Of a stretch of DNA of 64,000 nt, positions 13,501 to 21,050 are shown in pieces. Position 1 is the first letter of the stretch. Each line of letters opens with the position of its first letter. The notes under the pieces are model-generated. The model saw only the letters and a program-made list of their open reading frames with translations, was not told where the DNA came from and did no database searches. A program made the translations under genes and the position numbers. Source of the stretch: Mesostigma viride (Eukaryota > Streptophyta > Mesostigmatophyceae > Mesostigmatales > Mesostigmataceae); the NCBI GenBank assembly GCA_009746045.1, contig RPFO01000188.1:2272874-2336873 (forward strand). The letters run 5' to 3'.

Positions 13501-13969
13501 ACATCCATGTCTCACTCGCCTGCCTCCTCGCCATGTACCCCCTTGCTTTCACCTCCAGCGAACCTGCTTTTACCAACAAGATGAGGGTTTATGCTTCGCG
13601 GCTCCTAAAGGGGTCCCCTTGTTTACTGTTACCCTCTATGGGGAATGCCCTTTTTTCACCCCGCTGGGGAATGCCCTTCCCCCCCCCTGCTGGGGAATGC
13701 CCCCCCCCCCCCCCCCCCCCGCTGGCGCATGTCCTGGTGTACACAGGCCCCATGCGTTGCGTCCGGAGAAACCATGTAGACTTTTTTAGGGTGTAGGGTT
13801 TAGAATATCATTCATGTGTCTGAGTGTGGCGTCTTTCACCCTATGACGGCCCTTGTCCTTGGTTTCGTGTCCACAGGAGAAAGTGGACATCGCAGAAGCG
13901 GAGACGCAGGCCGCTGCGGACGCTGGCATCTTGAAGCCAGGCACCCTCATGTTCCATGACCAGCAATAG
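1551..13969 (+). CDS. golgin-84 homologue, C-terminal seven exons (5' part outside window)
   Basis: Golgin-84 is a Golgi vesicle tether with a long coiled coil and a C-terminal membrane anchor. Seven exons with AG acceptors join in frame: 1551-1607, 6640-6729, 7180-7256, 7908-7968, 8605-8697, 12838-12882 and 13877-13969 (stop TAG). The joined peptide starts with a coiled coil containing LEKRFRELTELL then YQKQTQLESMASDRAA, the motif order seen in plant and animal golgin-84. It ends with FSAIRMGKFLWRNPLARLL, a hydrophobic anchor containing VWVHLFLMLLLHRLQ, and a 30-residue tail ending MFHDQQ. Exons 3 and 4 (77 + 61 bp) share a split codon. Five introns start with GT; the last appears to start with GC (12,883). 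Intron lengths are about 5.0 kb, 0.45 kb, 0.65 kb, 0.64 kb, 4.1 kb and 1.0 kb. I infer the family from memory of its C-terminal signature. The exon model is strong because splice sites and phases agree. Confidence 0.85.
1597..3250. repeat. 81-bp intronic minisatellite starting at a splice donor, about 20 copies
   Basis: About 20 copies of an 81-bp unit that starts with the last bases of the golgin exon plus its 5' splice site: gcgagctgctg followed by gtaagt or gtaggt. Each copy therefore carries a donor-like site. The unit is a multiple of three, so a 612-residue repetitive ORF appears on the minus strand; I regard it as an artefact. Confidence 0.95.
3633..5628. repeat. tandemly duplicated 1.4-kb segment, second copy with internal deletion
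   Basis: Copy 1 is 3,633-5,053 and copy 2 is 5,054-5,628, joined head to tail. The first about 413 bp (3,633-4,046 and 5,054-5,467) and the last about 125 bp (4,929-5,053 and 5,505-5,628) are nearly identical. The central about 880 bp of copy 1 is replaced by 37 bp in copy 2. I see no coding capacity and no clear terminal repeats, so an uncharacterised transposon and a plain segmental duplication both fit. The remaining intron, 5,629-6,639, shows nothing recognisable. Confidence 0.85.
7013..7105. repeat. CA-rich microsatellite
   Basis: Runs of acacac and of cacacaga within the second golgin intron in this window. The ORFs across it on both strands are low complexity. Confidence 0.9.
7955..8036. 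repeat. short duplication of exon end plus splice donor
   Basis: The end of the exon at 7,908-7,968 with its donor (agcgtggacgtgagt) recurs at about 8,019-8,036, some 62 bp downstream and inside the intron. It is a one-step version of the donor-seeded arrays in the other introns of this gene. Confidence 0.75.
8698..10993. repeat. 79-bp intronic minisatellite, about 29 copies
   Basis: A 79-bp unit (gtgggtggcgtcattgtcta at its start) repeated from the first base of the intron that follows the exon ending at 8,697. The first copy is the real splice donor gtgggt, and every unit repeats the ctg/gtgggtggc junction context. Copies differ at only a few positions (ccgag or cctag; gggcc or gggct), so the array is young or homogenised. 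Confidence 0.95.
11411..11798. mobile_element. 388-bp MITE with TA target-site duplication (Tc1/mariner-like)
   Basis: A 20-bp terminal inverted repeat (gagcccttctgaaccaccga) lies at 11,411-11,430, with its reverse complement ending at 11,798. A TA dinucleotide flanks each end (11,409-11,410 and 11,799-11,800), as expected for Tc1/mariner-type insertion. There is no coding capacity. It lies in the 4.1-kb golgin intron. Confidence 0.8.
11800..12837. other. intron sequence without recognised features
   Basis: Remainder of the long golgin intron. Open frames here are short and show no domain. Nothing else is recognisable up to the acceptor cctgcag before 12,838. Confidence 0.5.
12893..13015. 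repeat. 13-bp minisatellite just after a splice donor
   Basis: About nine copies of ggggtccactttc, starting ten bases into the last golgin intron. The period is not a multiple of three, so the same 13-residue peptide repeat appears in all frames. A long C homopolymer lies near 13,700 in the same intron. Confidence 0.9.
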
Positions 13970-14046
13970 CCATGCGCATTTTATTCTCGTGCCAGGAGCC
14001 ATGCGCAGTCTCATGCGCCACGAGCCTCTTGGAGACTCACTCACTA

Positions 14047-14051
14047 TGTAA
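14047..14051 (+). terminator. TGTAA polyadenylation signal of the golgin-84 gene
   Basis: TGTAA lies 78 bases after the golgin stop codon. This pentamer is the usual polyadenylation signal of chlorophyte green algae (established knowledge) and supports the lineage call. The provirus begins about 265 bp further on. Confidence 0.6.
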
Positions 14052-14314
14052 TTCGTGTGCTGCTGTCATGTCACATGATTACACGCCTCCATCTGGCCAT
14101 CGGTGCATGTCTGGACCCGGCGGTTTCTAGCCTGGGAAATGGTTTCTTCTGCAACCGAGGTCAGAGCGGGAATCCTGACCTGGCGTATGCTGGCTGTCAA
14201 GTCCCTTCCTCTTGACTTTGAGGTCTCAGAGTGGGACCTTGCTCAGCAGGGGGTGCTGCACCTTGAGATGAGAGCTAACAGTACGAGTGGCTCTAGCCAC
14301 GTAGCACTTCAAAT

Positions 14315-14353
14315 TAATTAATTAATATATTAGATTCCATCATCATTCCGTCA
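14315..14353 (+). repeat. left terminal inverted repeat of the provirus (39 bp)
   Basis: Starts taattaattaatatattag and continues attccatcatcattccgtca; a perfect reverse complement lies at 36,297-36,335. Just inside, gctggcatctgtcaccacc (14,396-14,414) and a diverged second copy at about 14,423 are also mirrored on the right. The similarity therefore extends about 120 bp inward, discontinuously. Confidence 0.9.
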
Positions 14354-14563
14354 ACAGGCTAGAAAAATTGTTTCAATATGTCACCAGGTCCTTATGCTGG
14401 CATCTGTCACCACCGCCCTTGTGCTGGTATCTGTCACCGATGCATGAAAAGTCAAACTCCTCAATTTGTTTCCCGTGTGACAGGCGCGGCGCGCGCCGCG
14501 CCGGGGTCAGCAGGGGTCGTGATGGCGTTTCGTTGTTTTGGGGGGGGGGGGGGGGGGGGGGGG

Positions 14564-15453
14564 TAGACAAAAGTACCATCTATTATATAGTAAAGAACTG
14601 GTACTTTTGTCTAGGGGGGTCCGTGCAATGTTTGGCCCGGGTCAGTGTGGGGTGGGATGCATGATGGCAGACATCGATGGTACCTAGACAAAAGTACCAT
14701 CTATTATATAGTAAAGAACTGGTACTTTTGTCTAGGGGGGTCCGTGCAATGTTTGGCCCGGGTCAGTGTGGGGGCGATGCATGATGGCAGACATCGATGG
14801 TACCTAGACAAAAGTACCATCTATTATATAGTAAAGAACTGGTACTTTTGTCTAGGGGGGTCCGTGCAATGTTTGGCCCGGGTCAGTGTGGGGGCGATGC
14901 ATGATGGCAGACATCGATGGTACCTAGACAAAAGTACCATCTATTATATAGTAAAGAACTGGTACTTTTGTCTAGGGGGGTCCGTGCAATGTTTGGCCCG
15001 GGTCAGTGTGGGGGCGATGCATGATGGCAGACATCGATGGTACCTAGACAAAAGTACCATCTATTATATAGTAAAGAACTGGTACTTTTGTCTAGGGGGG
15101 TCCGTGCAATGTTTGGCCCGGGTCAGTGTGGGGGGATGCATGATGGCAGACATCGATGGTACCTAGACAAAAGTACCATCTATTATATAGTAAAGAACTG
15201 GTACTTTTGTCTAGGGGGTCCGTGCAATGTTTGGCCCGGGTCAGTGTGGGGGGGATGCATGATGGCAGACATTGATGGTACCTAGACAAAAGTACCATCT
15301 ATTATATAGTAAAGAACTGGTACTTTTGTCTAGGGGGGTCCGTGCAATGTTTGGCCCGGGTCAGTGTGGGGGCGATGCATGATGGCAGACATCGATGGTA
15401 CCTAGACAAAAGTACCATCTATTATATAGTAAAGAACTGGTACTTTTGTCTAG
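14564..15453 (+). repeat. left array of eight 120-bp repeats with hairpin palindromes
   Basis: Eight copies of a unit of about 120 bp. Each holds tagacaaaagtacca, a 20-base A/T-rich spacer containing tctattatatagtaaagaac, and the reverse complement tggtacttttgtcta, so it can form a stem of about 15 bp. Between palindromes lies a GC-rich spacer (ggggggtccgtgcaatgttt onward). The array is preceded by 24 consecutive G. Its inner edge (ggagttatttt near 15,465) matches the inner edge of the right array in inverted orientation. Confidence 0.92.
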
Positions 15454-15467
15454 GGGGGTCCGTGGAG

Positions 15468-15860
15468 TTATTTTGTTTCGTCAAGCCCGGCCTGTCGAAG
15501 TCTCTCCACGACCCCCGCCCACGTCTCGTCAGATATATGCCGACGCCCCGTGACAGTGGCGACGAGGATCGACAAAACTACGAGGTCCTCGCAGGCCTCG
15601 TGAAGATTTTTTGGAGTCGCCCTCGTGCCTAGAGCAGCTCTCGCCGCGTCCAAGAAGATGTCTGGGTCATCTAGCGCTTCCAATTCGATTCGATAGTTGT
15701 CGTCATATGGATCGACGCCTCCTACCATGATGCACGCGAGTCGCGCGATCTCTGTGCAATCGTGCGCTCTCCCAGTCCTAGCCTCAATATAGCCACCAGA
15801 ACCAGGGGGGGCCGCCTCGATACAGTTGAGCAGGTCGTTCATGGTCATGAATTTGGACAT
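15468..15860 (-). CDS. hypothetical provirus protein (130 aa)
   Basis: The first gene inside the left hairpin array, ending right at the array. It starts MSKFMTMNDLLNCIE and is acidic and mostly helical in character, with no motif I recognise. A TATA-like stretch (tataatataaaag) lies about 10 bases before the ATG, as for other genes of this element. Without a homology search its role is unknown. The clean length, promoter and position within the minus-strand virion block support it as a real gene. Confidence 0.65.
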   Translation of the reverse strand: MSKFMTMNDLLNCIEAAPPGSGGYIEARTGRAHDCTEIARLACIMVGGVDPYDDNYRIELEALDDPDIFLDAARAALGTRATPKNLHEACEDLVVLSILVATVTGRRHISDETWAGVVERLRQAGLDETK

Positions 15861-15920
15861 GGTGCAAAGTCTTTTATATTATAGTATAAGAAAATTTTAA
15901 TATCAAGGGCCTAGTTTTTG

Positions 15921-16433
15921 CTACTTGTGATGGCACTTGCACCCCTCGAACCCACGAGTTTTTTCGAAACGCAAGATGCACACAAACGACCTGAAACTCC
16001 CAACTGGTTTGTAATTGTCGGTATCCTCTGCCTCTCTGTCAATGTGAACTAGACCTATCACCAGCTGTCCTCCGTGTCTGAACAGGTATGGGTCCTTGAG
16101 GTTATAGAACGAATGCGCGTTTGGCGAGAATTCGTACAGAGGGATCCCTTCCCCGCCGATATTCATCTGTTCAGAGCACAAGACGACGCATTCCCCTGGA
16201 TTTTGCTCGCCACCCAAGAAACTAGGAGACACAAGGCCGATGACCTTGTAATTATCGCGGTTCTCGACGAAATCAAATCCAACCCAGTGAGCGCCACCGC
16301 GCCAGGTGTTGTCAATGACAGGAGCGCGTGGGTCTGGTTTGATGTTAAAATAACACAGCCCGGTTCTGCCGTCAATTGTCGGCGTCATTCCTTTAAAGTC
16401 GACAACGTACTGGTAAAATGTGGGATAATCCAT
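15921..16433 (-). CDS. hypothetical provirus protein, possible virion component (170 aa)
   Basis: Starts MDYPTFYQYVVDFKG and ends with a Cys/His-rich tail (GCKCHHK). The body is rich in Gly, aromatic residues and predicted beta strands, resembling a small soluble beta-sandwich protein, but no family is recognisable. It lies between the spike gene and the 130-aa gene in the same orientation, which suggests late expression with the structural genes. Function not assigned. Confidence 0.65.
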   Translation of the reverse strand: MDYPTFYQYVVDFKGMTPTIDGRTGLCYFNIKPDPRAPVIDNTWRGGAHWVGFDFVENRDNYKVIGLVSPSFLGGEQNPGECVVLCSEQMNIGGEGIPLYEFSPNAHSFYNLKDPYLFRHGGQLVIGLVHIDREAEDTDNYKPVGSFRSFVCILRFEKTRGFEGCKCHHK

Positions 16434-16480
16434 GGCGGTTTATTACAACTTATCAGAGATAATAGTTCTAGTCTTTAACT

Positions 16481-18175
16481 CTACGCTGGGATGGCGGCGG
16501 GGGTGCCCCACTTGGCCACGAGGTACCCACGGATCAGCTCGAGCTCGGCCGCGGTCTTGGCGGTGTTGTAGACCAGGACCTCGCCGATCCACCCGTCAAA
16601 CGCGCGGGCAGAGTTGCTTATATCTGCACCGAGAGCGATACTCCCCGAACCGATAGTAGGGTCGACTCCAAATCTACTGTAGCCAGATCTTCCATCGAAT
16701 CTTGTGACAAGTACATTCGTATAGGTGTTGCATGAAAGCGCCATGACGTGTGGTACGTTGTTGAAGAATTCCGCCCGGGTGCACACGGTATCGTATACAT
16801 TATTCGGAGAGAAACACATGACGCTTTGTGTGTCTGCCCCGTATGCCATAACATAGCCATTGTTCTGGTACGAACCGAGCATATACCCTCTGACATTCGA
16901 CCCCGCTCCTCTCTGTGGATATGTCGCAGTCGTAAGCTGTTTGGCGACTAGCAGGATGCTCGTGTTGGCCCCAGCCGCCCCCCAAAAGGCGGGGCCGTTA
17001 GAATATAAGCCCGTGCCGCGCGAGTTGGTAAATCGGAGAGACCGTTTCGAGTTCAATTCCGTTGTATCCAACGTCGGACACGTGGCAGAAGTGTCCGGCC
17101 CGAGGTGGTATCCGTGCGGTCCTTTGTCGTGCATCAGATTCACGTCCCCACCTGCTGTGTTTTGCTGGGTTGTGCCAGAATTGGTGGTGAACAACGTAGA
17201 GCTGTCGGACGGGTCGTACCACGCGAACAATGCGGGGTCCGTTGCCGGGTTGTAATGGTATGTGAATGACAGCGTGTTGGACGCCGTGTTTCCTATACCC
17301 CATGTCGCGCTCGTCACGGTGCCCGCGCCCACGCTTACCGTCGTCGCAAATTCCGACATGGTAGGGGTCACATCGAATGTGTACGTGGCGCCGCTTCCCA
17401 GTAAGTTGGATGCTGTTCCGTTGGTGACGGCGATGTCGCCCAACGCGAACCCTGTGACAGACGTTCTAAAGGTGGCCGTGACTGGGTAAACGGCACCCGT
17501 CGGGGTTCCCGACGCGATAGTAACGGTGAGAGTGGGCGAGTACGTGAACGACAGCGTGTTGGAAGCCGCGTTGGCGGTTCCTGTCGAGGCGTCCGCGACA
17601 ACTCCAGAGCCCACATTGACACTAGTGGCGGCGTACGCGGTCGTTGGCGTCACCTGGAAGGCGTACGACGCCCCGCTGCCGGTCAGGTTGGCGGCTGTCC
17701 CGTTGGTGACGGTAATGTCGCCCAACGCGAACCCCGTGACCGACCTGCTGAACGTGACGGTAACATCCACGGGTGTCGAGGATGGCGTCGAGCCCGCGGT
17801 CGTCGCGAGAGTCACCGTCGGAGGTGGCGAGTACGTGAAAGTTACTGCTTTTGATGCGGTATTGCCGGTTCCTAGCGTGTTGATTGCAGCACTGGCTCCA
17901 ACGCTGACGAGTGTTGGTGAATAAGCTACAGCTGGAGTCACTGAGAATGTGTAAGAGCCGCCGCTACCCCCTAAATTGGACGCTGTACCGTTAATAACGA
18001 ATATATCACCCAAGGCGAACCCGGTGACTGGTTGGCTGAATGTTGCTGTCACTGTAATCGGGGAGGCGCTGGGATACAGTCCGCTTGTAGTCGTTAATGT
18101 GATCGATGGTGCTATCCTTGCCTGTTTACGTTTCTTACGAATCAAAGCAGGACAAACCCCGTAATCAAACGACAT
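16481..18175 (-). CDS. spike/adhesin-like protein with three Ig-like repeats and a lectin-like C-terminus (564 aa)
   Basis: After a short basic N-terminus (RKKRKQAR near residue 14) come three repeats of about 90 residues at roughly 25-115, 115-205 and 205-305. Each contains VTGFALGDI followed by NGTA and a Gly/Ser turn, typical of bacterial-type Ig-like (Big) domains. The C-terminal about 255 residues look like a concanavalin/LamG-type lectin fold: it opens ALFAWYDPSDSSTLF and closes with GWIGEVLVYNTAKTAAELE then a YLVAKWG motif, a common ending of such domains in phage and bacterial surface proteins. I infer a host-recognition fibre or spike. The repeats are similar enough to suggest recent internal duplication. 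There is no signal peptide or membrane segment. Confidence 0.8.
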   Translation of the reverse strand: MSFDYGVCPALIRKKRKQARIAPSITLTTTSGLYPSASPITVTATFSQPVTGFALGDIFVINGTASNLGGSGGSYTFSVTPAVAYSPTLVSVGASAAINTLGTGNTASKAVTFTYSPPPTVTLATTAGSTPSSTPVDVTVTFSRSVTGFALGDITVTNGTAANLTGSGASYAFQVTPTTAYAATSVNVGSGVVADASTGTANAASNTLSFTYSPTLTVTIASGTPTGAVYPVTATFRTSVTGFALGDIAVTNGTASNLLGSGATYTFDVTPTMSEFATTVSVGAGTVTSATWGIGNTASNTLSFTYHYNPATDPALFAWYDPSDSSTLFTTNSGTTQQNTAGGDVNLMHDKGPHGYHLGPDTSATCPTLDTTELNSKRSLRFTNSRGTGLYSNGPAFWGAAGANTSILLVAKQLTTATYPQRGAGSNVRGYMLGSYQNNGYVMAYGADTQSVMCFSPNNVYDTVCTRAEFFNNVPHVMALSCNTYTNVLVTRFDGRSGYSRFGVDPTIGSGSIALGADISNSARAFDGWIGEVLVYNTAKTAAELELIRGYLVAKWGTPAAIPA

Positions 18176-18201
18176 GGAGCTAATATAATACTACCGTCAC
18201 A

Positions 18202-18372
18202 CTATTTTTTAGAGTTTGGCAGAGGATACTGAAACTTCGGTTCCATCAGCGGGCCCTTCTTGGACGGCATCACAAACGCCGTGCCCTTATCGGCCAGCTC
18301 GGGGGTGTCGAAAATCAGCGTGACTCTGCTAAGAGGATTCGCCGTGTATCGCGGGTCCCTCATGTAATCCAT
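18202..18372 (-). CDS. small provirus ORF (56 aa) between spike and capsid genes
   Basis: ATG at 18,372-18,370, stop TAG at 18,204-18,202. It starts MDYMRDPRYTANPLSR and ends YPLPNSKK. It fills the otherwise empty gap between the spike and major capsid genes, is in the same orientation, and has an AT-rich promoter-like element (gataatatag) just upstream of its ATG. It is basic, Pro-rich and without known motif. Its position suggests a small virion or assembly protein (inference). Confidence 0.6.
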   Translation of the reverse strand: MDYMRDPRYTANPLSRVTLIFDTPELADKGTAFVMPSKKGPLMEPKFQYPLPNSKK

Positions 18373-18403
18373 CGCGTGCTATATTATCTACAAACAGACA
18401 TTT

Positions 18404-19615
18404 TTAGAGATACACAGCCGCCTGCCGGCCGGCACCGACCTCCATCTTGGCCTCCATCTCACAGAAGATATAGGAGGTGCGTTCCGTGGCCCCCTTGTTA
18501 ACGCGCAAGGTAACGACCGCGGCAGTTCCGCGCAGATCGAGGCCACTCTGGTACTCAGCACCGGAACACGGCATGTTGAGATGACAGGCCATGACGAAGT
18601 TGTTACTGAGCCAGTTGGCTGCCGAGATGCCGGTCCTCGCGCAACTGAGAGAGTTCCCTTGGTCATTGAAGGCACTGATCAGGTTAACCCACGCCTCTGT
18701 AGGACCCATTCGGAATGCTGGAGATTGATGGGACCCGTTGATATCAAACTGGAAATCTGTTAAGTCGTCGGCGAGATGAGCAAACATGGCGTTGGCGTTG
18801 TCATTCGCCGCATCCTTGGCGGAGGCTACGTGAATTGCAAGCAACTTGCTAGCAGATGCAGACGAAAGGGTTGCCTTGAGAGCGTAGGTCGACCCGGCGT
18901 TAGACTGTTTCGTCGATTGCCACGTCTTCCAACGGAATGGCAAAGTCCCTCCCTCTGCCAACCGAGACGCAAAGATCTGGCCAACCACGTCCTCCTGGAA
19001 CCTATAAGTGTCGATCGAGAAATGGATGTTATCTAGCTGATACCCGGGGGTGGCAGCGTCGGCGCCGGGCTTCAAAACACCGGCATCCATCAGCGTGATG
19101 CGGATCTCGATAGGAGGGAACAGGCTGAGGTCGATAACCCTAGGATCCCCGCTTAGAAATCCTAGCCAGTTGTCGATAACACCGTCGATGGCGGCACTGC
19201 TATCAAGGGTGTCCAGACCAGACCAGCCGGCTGGCGCCTGTGAATTAACGTACCCAGCTCCACCGTGAACCGTCAAGAGAGTCCAAAACAGTTGAGCATA
19301 GTCGTTAATGCTATCAACGGACTGCCCTCCAACAAGGACCTCGAGTCTCTTGATAAGGGAGGAAGTGAAGGGAGGAAAACCGTATTTACCAGCTGACGAC
19401 GTGGTCTTTGCTTTGAAATACATGGCAAACGAGTGAAGATCTGCAAACCCGCTCGTCGGCAGCCTGACTGCGACCACCGACCCCTGCTTGATTCCGTCAC
19501 TAGCCGAGAGCGTAGAGAGCTGGACGCGGGACGTCGAATGCTGGCCGAGCGTCTTCACAATGTACTGCATGGACTTTGGGATTGCGCGATTGTACCAAGA
19601 ACCGTCAGACGACAT
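18404..19615 (-). CDS. MCP: major capsid protein, double jelly-roll type (403 aa)
   Basis: Forms the pseudo-hexameric capsomers of the icosahedral shell. The N-terminal third contains the stretch FPPFTSSLIKRLEVLVGGQS, which fits the first jelly-roll of PLV, Polinton and virophage capsid proteins: a Pro-rich loop, then a strand with a Gly-Gly turn, then NDYAQLFW. LFPPIEIRITLMDAG near residue 170 fits the end of that barrel, followed by a second beta-rich half. About 400 residues is shorter than Polinton capsids but suits several PLV groups. It lies directly upstream, in transcription order, of the spike genes and downstream of the penton-like gene, the usual neighbourhood. The frame is intact. 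The assignment rests on pattern and context, not on a search. Confidence 0.8.
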   Translation of the reverse strand: MSSDGSWYNRAIPKSMQYIVKTLGQHSTSRVQLSTLSASDGIKQGSVVAVRLPTSGFADLHSFAMYFKAKTTSSAGKYGFPPFTSSLIKRLEVLVGGQSVDSINDYAQLFWTLLTVHGGAGYVNSQAPAGWSGLDTLDSSAAIDGVIDNWLGFLSGDPRVIDLSLFPPIEIRITLMDAGVLKPGADAATPGYQLDNIHFSIDTYRFQEDVVGQIFASRLAEGGTLPFRWKTWQSTKQSNAGSTYALKATLSSASASKLLAIHVASAKDAANDNANAMFAHLADDLTDFQFDINGSHQSPAFRMGPTEAWVNLISAFNDQGNSLSCARTGISAANWLSNNFVMACHLNMPCSGAEYQSGLDLRGTAAVVTLRVNKGATERTSYIFCEMEAKMEVGAGRQAAVYL

Positions 19616-19653
19616 GATGAGATGTATACCTATCTAATGAGAAAAAAAAGTGG

Positions 19654-19938
19654 CTAGTGAAGTAGCTGGCCTAGGAGAGGGTTGGCCGCCTTGTGCGCGT
19701 CCACTTTCCTCTCCAGGGACGAAAGAGCGTCTAGCCCTGTTTTTGCGGCCCTGTATACCGTCCCGAGAACCGGCGAGCTCTCAATGAGTTTGCTGGGGAC
19801 GTGGCCCAGAGCTGCATCAGCGGCACCGGCGACGGCTTTCACCATACGTGCGCCCTGGCCCGCTTTCCTGACCGCGTCTCCGGCAGCGTGTCCGATCTTG
19901 CGTACAGTGCTCACAACTTTGCCAAAATCAAGCTTCAT
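19654..19938 (-). CDS. small basic virion-associated protein (94 aa)
   Basis: A helical, Ala/Lys/Val-rich protein with amphipathic stretches (RKIGHAAGDAVRKAGQGA and RMVKAVAGAADAALGHVP). It overlaps the 3' end of the penton-like gene by 11 bases, so translation may be coupled or the two share a transcript. Small amphipathic proteins encoded next to capsid genes in adenovirus-like and PLV genomes often act as membrane-active or DNA-condensing minor virion proteins; that role is inference here. Confidence 0.65.
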   Translation of the reverse strand: MKLDFGKVVSTVRKIGHAAGDAVRKAGQGARMVKAVAGAADAALGHVPSKLIESSPVLGTVYRAAKTGLDALSSLERKVDAHKAANPLLGQLLH

Positions 19939-20794
19939 CCTCGTCGTTTATAGAATACTGATTAGATATTCTTCTGGCCGGAATGATGCTCTTGTCTAGC
20001 GCCATGTATCTGAGGATCCCGCCTATCTTGCGAGCCTCAAACCCCATGGCTTTCTGGGGGGATATCCGGAAGCTCAGCTGGACCACCCAGTCGCTATACA
20101 CCTGGATTTGGTTGTCGTCCTCGTCAACGAGACGCAGACTGATGGAGCGCGGAGAGTCTCGCAGATGCTGCCAAAGCGGCGATGTCGCCTGCCAAATTAT
20201 GGGCTCTAGAAATTTGGATAGATTCGGACAACAAGCCAACAGGCCGCCATACACGGTCCCACGAGACGCAGACACGACATTTCCACGCACAATGTCCGAG
20301 TAAACGAAAACCGACCTCAGGCGCCCGTTTGTGGCGGGTCTGTCGCTCACAACAAGAAATTGATCATTCGACTGGTGAAGGCCCGGTGTCAGTCCTAAGA
20401 CACGTCCAATCCCCTCACTGACCTGGAACTGGAATGGGCTCGTCGCCATAAAGGTGTAGCGGCTGTTGGCTCGGTCGTAGGTGACGGTGAAATTGCTGTC
20501 GATGGCCGCGAGGGTTGTTTCGATGTTGTAGCGGTTTTCGACCGTGGTCCACGACCCGACAGGCAGAGACACTGAGTGGGGTGTCTCTGTAATTGTGACC
20601 TGGAACGTGTTGTTATTAGAGTTGATATGGGTTTGCTCGTAGGGGATTGTTAAGAGCGTTAATCCCACGTCGTGGTAATCCTCCAACAAACCGGCTGGGA
20701 TGTCCCAAACCGGATCACTCAGACCCCCTCTCGTCCGATTCTCCGTCCTTAGTGTCAGCGTTCTGCATTCCTGAACATACTCTCTCATTTTCAC
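19928..20794 (-). CDS. minor capsid (penton-like) protein (288 aa)
   Basis: Predicted vertex protein of the capsid. It starts MKMREYVQECRTLTLRTENR and is beta-rich. The region ETPHSVSLPVGSWTTVENRY followed by a short helix and a VTYD turn resembles the jelly-roll minor capsid proteins of PLVs and virophages, which often contain the pattern of peptide-like insertion then ...SIRLVDEDDNQI; here the C-terminus has SISLRLVDEDDNQIQVYSDW. It lies next to the major capsid gene in the same orientation, as in other PLVs. Its 5' end overlaps the following gene (20,715-21,023) by 80 bases. Good contextual and pattern support, no search done. Confidence 0.75.
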   Translation of the reverse strand: MKMREYVQECRTLTLRTENRTRGGLSDPVWDIPAGLLEDYHDVGLTLLTIPYEQTHINSNNNTFQVTITETPHSVSLPVGSWTTVENRYNIETTLAAIDSNFTVTYDRANSRYTFMATSPFQFQVSEGIGRVLGLTPGLHQSNDQFLVVSDRPATNGRLRSVFVYSDIVRGNVVSASRGTVYGGLLACCPNLSKFLEPIIWQATSPLWQHLRDSPRSISLRLVDEDDNQIQVYSDWVVQLSFRISPQKAMGFEARKIGGILRYMALDKSIIPARRISNQYSINDEDEA

Positions 20795-21023
20795 CTACCA
20801 AAAGCTCAGAAGTTATTTCGTTTTTGCCGTGAATTACTACTTTCCCCTCCACCCCCGCGAGCCCGCGCGCTTTCTTTTTGAGGGCCCTCCTCTCCTTCCC
20901 TGTCAACGGCTTGCTCCTACAGTACAGCATGGCTGCTTCTATGAACTCGCGAGGGGTTTCAGGGTAGAGTGTCATCCATTGGGCGATCTGCAGCATCTCG
21001 GCGTCAGAAAACAGACTGTCCAT
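20715..21023 (-). CDS. hypothetical provirus protein (102 aa)
   Basis: Starts MDSLFSDAEMLQIAQWMTLY, is helical in the first half with a Lys/Arg patch (KERRALKKKARG), and has a Ser/Asp/Glu-rich tail. Its 3' end overlaps the penton-like gene by 80 bases in another frame. No family recognised. Confidence 0.55.
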   Translation of the reverse strand: MDSLFSDAEMLQIAQWMTLYPETPREFIEAAMLYCRSKPLTGKERRALKKKARGLAGVEGKVVIHGKNEITSELLVGENERVCSGMQNADTKDGESDERGSE

Positions 21024-21050
21024 GTTTTATTATACACCCAGAAGATTTTT

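Noticed and set aside
8698-15453. Regular tandem arrays as possible CRISPR
   Set aside because: Units are 79-120 bp and nearly identical throughout, without unique spacers; no Cas genes; eukaryotic and proviral context.
14645-15632. Repetitive ORFs with YYIVKNWYFCLGG
   Set aside because: They are the 120-bp proviral hairpin repeats in translation; equivalent frames occur in the right array.
16074-16478. Plus-strand ORFs antisense to the virion genes
   Set aside because: They are shadows of the intact minus-strand genes, which have better starts, promoter elements and protein-like composition.
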